Below are positions 63,100-64,000 of a stretch of DNA of 64,000 bases, in pieces (positions within the stretch are counted from its first letter, which is position 1; each line of letters begins with the position of its first letter). Both the position numbers and the translations under genes were made by a program. The DNA comes from Clostridia bacterium (GTDB lineage: Bacteria > Bacillota > Clostridia > Lachnospirales > Anaerotignaceae). A model generated the notes under the pieces. It was not told the DNA's origin and did not search any database. It was given only the letters and a program-made list of their open reading frames with translations. Where the stretch lies: the NCBI GenBank assembly GCA_022651385.1, contig JALCQR010000011.1:1-64000 (forward strand). The letters are read 5' to 3'.

Positions 63100-64000
63100 T
63101 TATCTGCTCTCCTTTCCCGGAAAAACAAGGTCCGAAACCGAAATTTCCGTTTTAAGTATGCCCTTATGCGTATTTCTGACATACGTTATATGGATAGAGT
63201 CATTAAAAAATATAAGCGAGTCATAATTTTTTTCAACCATATAATCTATGTTCTTTTCAATGTCAGGTCCTATAAGACTGTTTTCGACCTTTACTCCGCC
63301 TTTTCTGTATATATCGGCGATTTTGAGTGCAGACGATAACCCAAGTGCTGTACAGCCAACCATTGCTTTTACGTCTCGTGAGGAATAGTCAGCGCCGTTT
63401 TTTATAAGCACGTTTATAACTTCGTCTATTTTTATCCCGAAACCAACGGCAGGAATGTTTTTGCCAAACTGCTTTACAAGATTATCATATCTGCCGCCGT
63501 CTACAATGGAATATCCGCTTCCGTAAGTATAGCCTCTGAATATAATGCCTGTGTAGTAGTTTAATTTGTTTACCATGCTTAGGTCAAACGATACATAGCT
63601 GTTTACTCCGTGCATTATAAGCATGTTATATAAAGTCTCAAGCTCATCCAAAAATTTTAAAGCGTCATCGCTTTTTGTAAGGCTTCTTGTATAATCAAGT
63701 ATATCCGTTCCGCCTACAAGTTTAGGAAAATCCAAAAACAGCTCTTTTATGTTTTCAGGCATATTTTTTTGTTTTATAAACTCTTCGGCTTCGGCATAAT
63801 TTCTTGATGCAATATAGTTTTTAAGTTTATTTTTTTCTTCTTTTTCCAATCCCGTTTCATCAAGCACAGCGTTAAAAAATCCAACCTGGCCTATATTTAG
63901 CTTAAACTCTTTAATTCCGGAGGCAAGTATGCTTTTTATGGAAACGGCTATAGCCTCAGCGTCGGCATATACACCGTCTGCGCCCATAAGTTCAACGCCT
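63100..64000 (-). CDS. hisZ: ATP phosphoribosyltransferase regulatory subunit HisZ (partial, N-terminus off the window)
   Basis: HisZ is a catalytically inactive HisRS-like subunit of the HisGZ enzyme. The visible part runs in frame to the last base, so the true start lies beyond 64000 and the ATG at 63987 (inside GVELMGADG) is not the start. Class II synthetase-like features: EFKLNIGQVGFFNAVL, YDNLVKQFGKNIPAVGFGIKID (motif 3 region) and YYTGIIFRGYTYG. First visible gene of the his operon on the minus strand; its leader, where a control element might be, is outside the window. Confidence 0.92.
   Translation of the reverse strand, partial: GVELMGADGVYADAEAIAVSIKSILASGIKEFKLNIGQVGFFNAVLDETGLEKEEKNKLKNYIASRNYAEAEEFIKQKNMPENIKELFLDFPKLVGGTDILDYTRSLTKSDDALKFLDELETLYNMLIMHGVNSYVSFDLSMVNKLNYYTGIIFRGYTYGSGYSIVDGGRYDNLVKQFGKNIPAVGFGIKIDEVINVLIKNGADYSSRDVKAMVGCTALGLSSALKIADIYRKGGVKVENSLIGPDIEKNIDYMVEKNYDSLIFFNDSIHITYVRNTHKGILKTEISVSDLVFPGKESR

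Noticed and set aside
57794-64000. hisC or histidinol phosphatase hidden in the his operon
   Set aside because: All frames are accounted for by hisZGDBHAFIE; neither gene is present in the visible part.
1-64000. CRISPR arrays, tRNA genes, insertion sequences or prophage genes
   Set aside because: No regularly spaced repeats, tRNA cloverleaf T-loop motifs, transposase or phage structural genes were recognised on either strand.

Overview
The window looks like chromosome of a low-GC, endospore-forming anaerobic Clostridia member (Bacillota). The reasons are AT-rich DNA, strong GGAGG-type ribosome binding sites with several TTG/GTG starts, a SpoIIP sporulation protein, an alaS T-box leader, the rpsU-yqeY pair, AddA, a pyrimidine-nucleoside phosphorylase and a giant 2-hydroxyacyl-CoA dehydratase activase. 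I cannot name the genus.

Layout. 1-344: the 5' end of a 23S rRNA gene (minus strand) with its own consensus promoter and short leader and no 16S gene in front of it. 402-5043 (minus): CvpA-like protein, a membrane-anchored propeller protein, a YkvI-type transporter and glycogen synthase. 5241-10249 (plus): oligoendopeptidase F, a MocR-type regulator and gltX. 10500-15700 (plus): the accessory region, a polymorphic-toxin locus with an Ntox44-type toxin (apparent frameshift), an orphan second copy of the toxin C-terminal part, and six paralogous small membrane proteins that look like an immunity array. It is bracketed by two inverted copies of a dispersed intergenic repeat. 15912-20127 (minus): aconitase-like hydratase with two AEC transporters. 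20262-23223 (minus): alaS with T-box leader and promoter. 23519-26070 (minus): ruvA-ruvB-corA. 26195-33041: MATE exporter, CoA-transferase, ychF, and a pdp-deoB nucleoside operon ending in a 55-residue membrane protein. 33207-37158 (plus): spoIIP, lepA, hemW. 37306-44090 (minus): CLC-type anion transporter, small membrane protein, addA, an unknown protein, yqeY, rpsU. 44238-53171: glgB, metY, a second M3 peptidase, an acyl-ACP thioesterase, cardiolipin synthase and unknown membrane proteins. 53266-57552 (minus): 1428-residue activase with a consensus promoter and a Fur-like palindrome. 57794-64000 (minus): his operon hisZ-G-D-B-H-A-F-I-E, with hisZ running off the window.

Most of the window is ordinary housekeeping DNA: glycogen synthesis (glgA, glgB), nucleoside salvage (pdp, deoB), histidine synthesis and Holliday-junction processing. 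The distinctive part is the toxin/immunity array. It shows recent duplication (a 524-bp stretch identical by eye), divergent toxin tails, a microhomology recombination junction, one decayed immunity copy and flanking inverted repeats. All calls come from reading the sequence; no database search was run.
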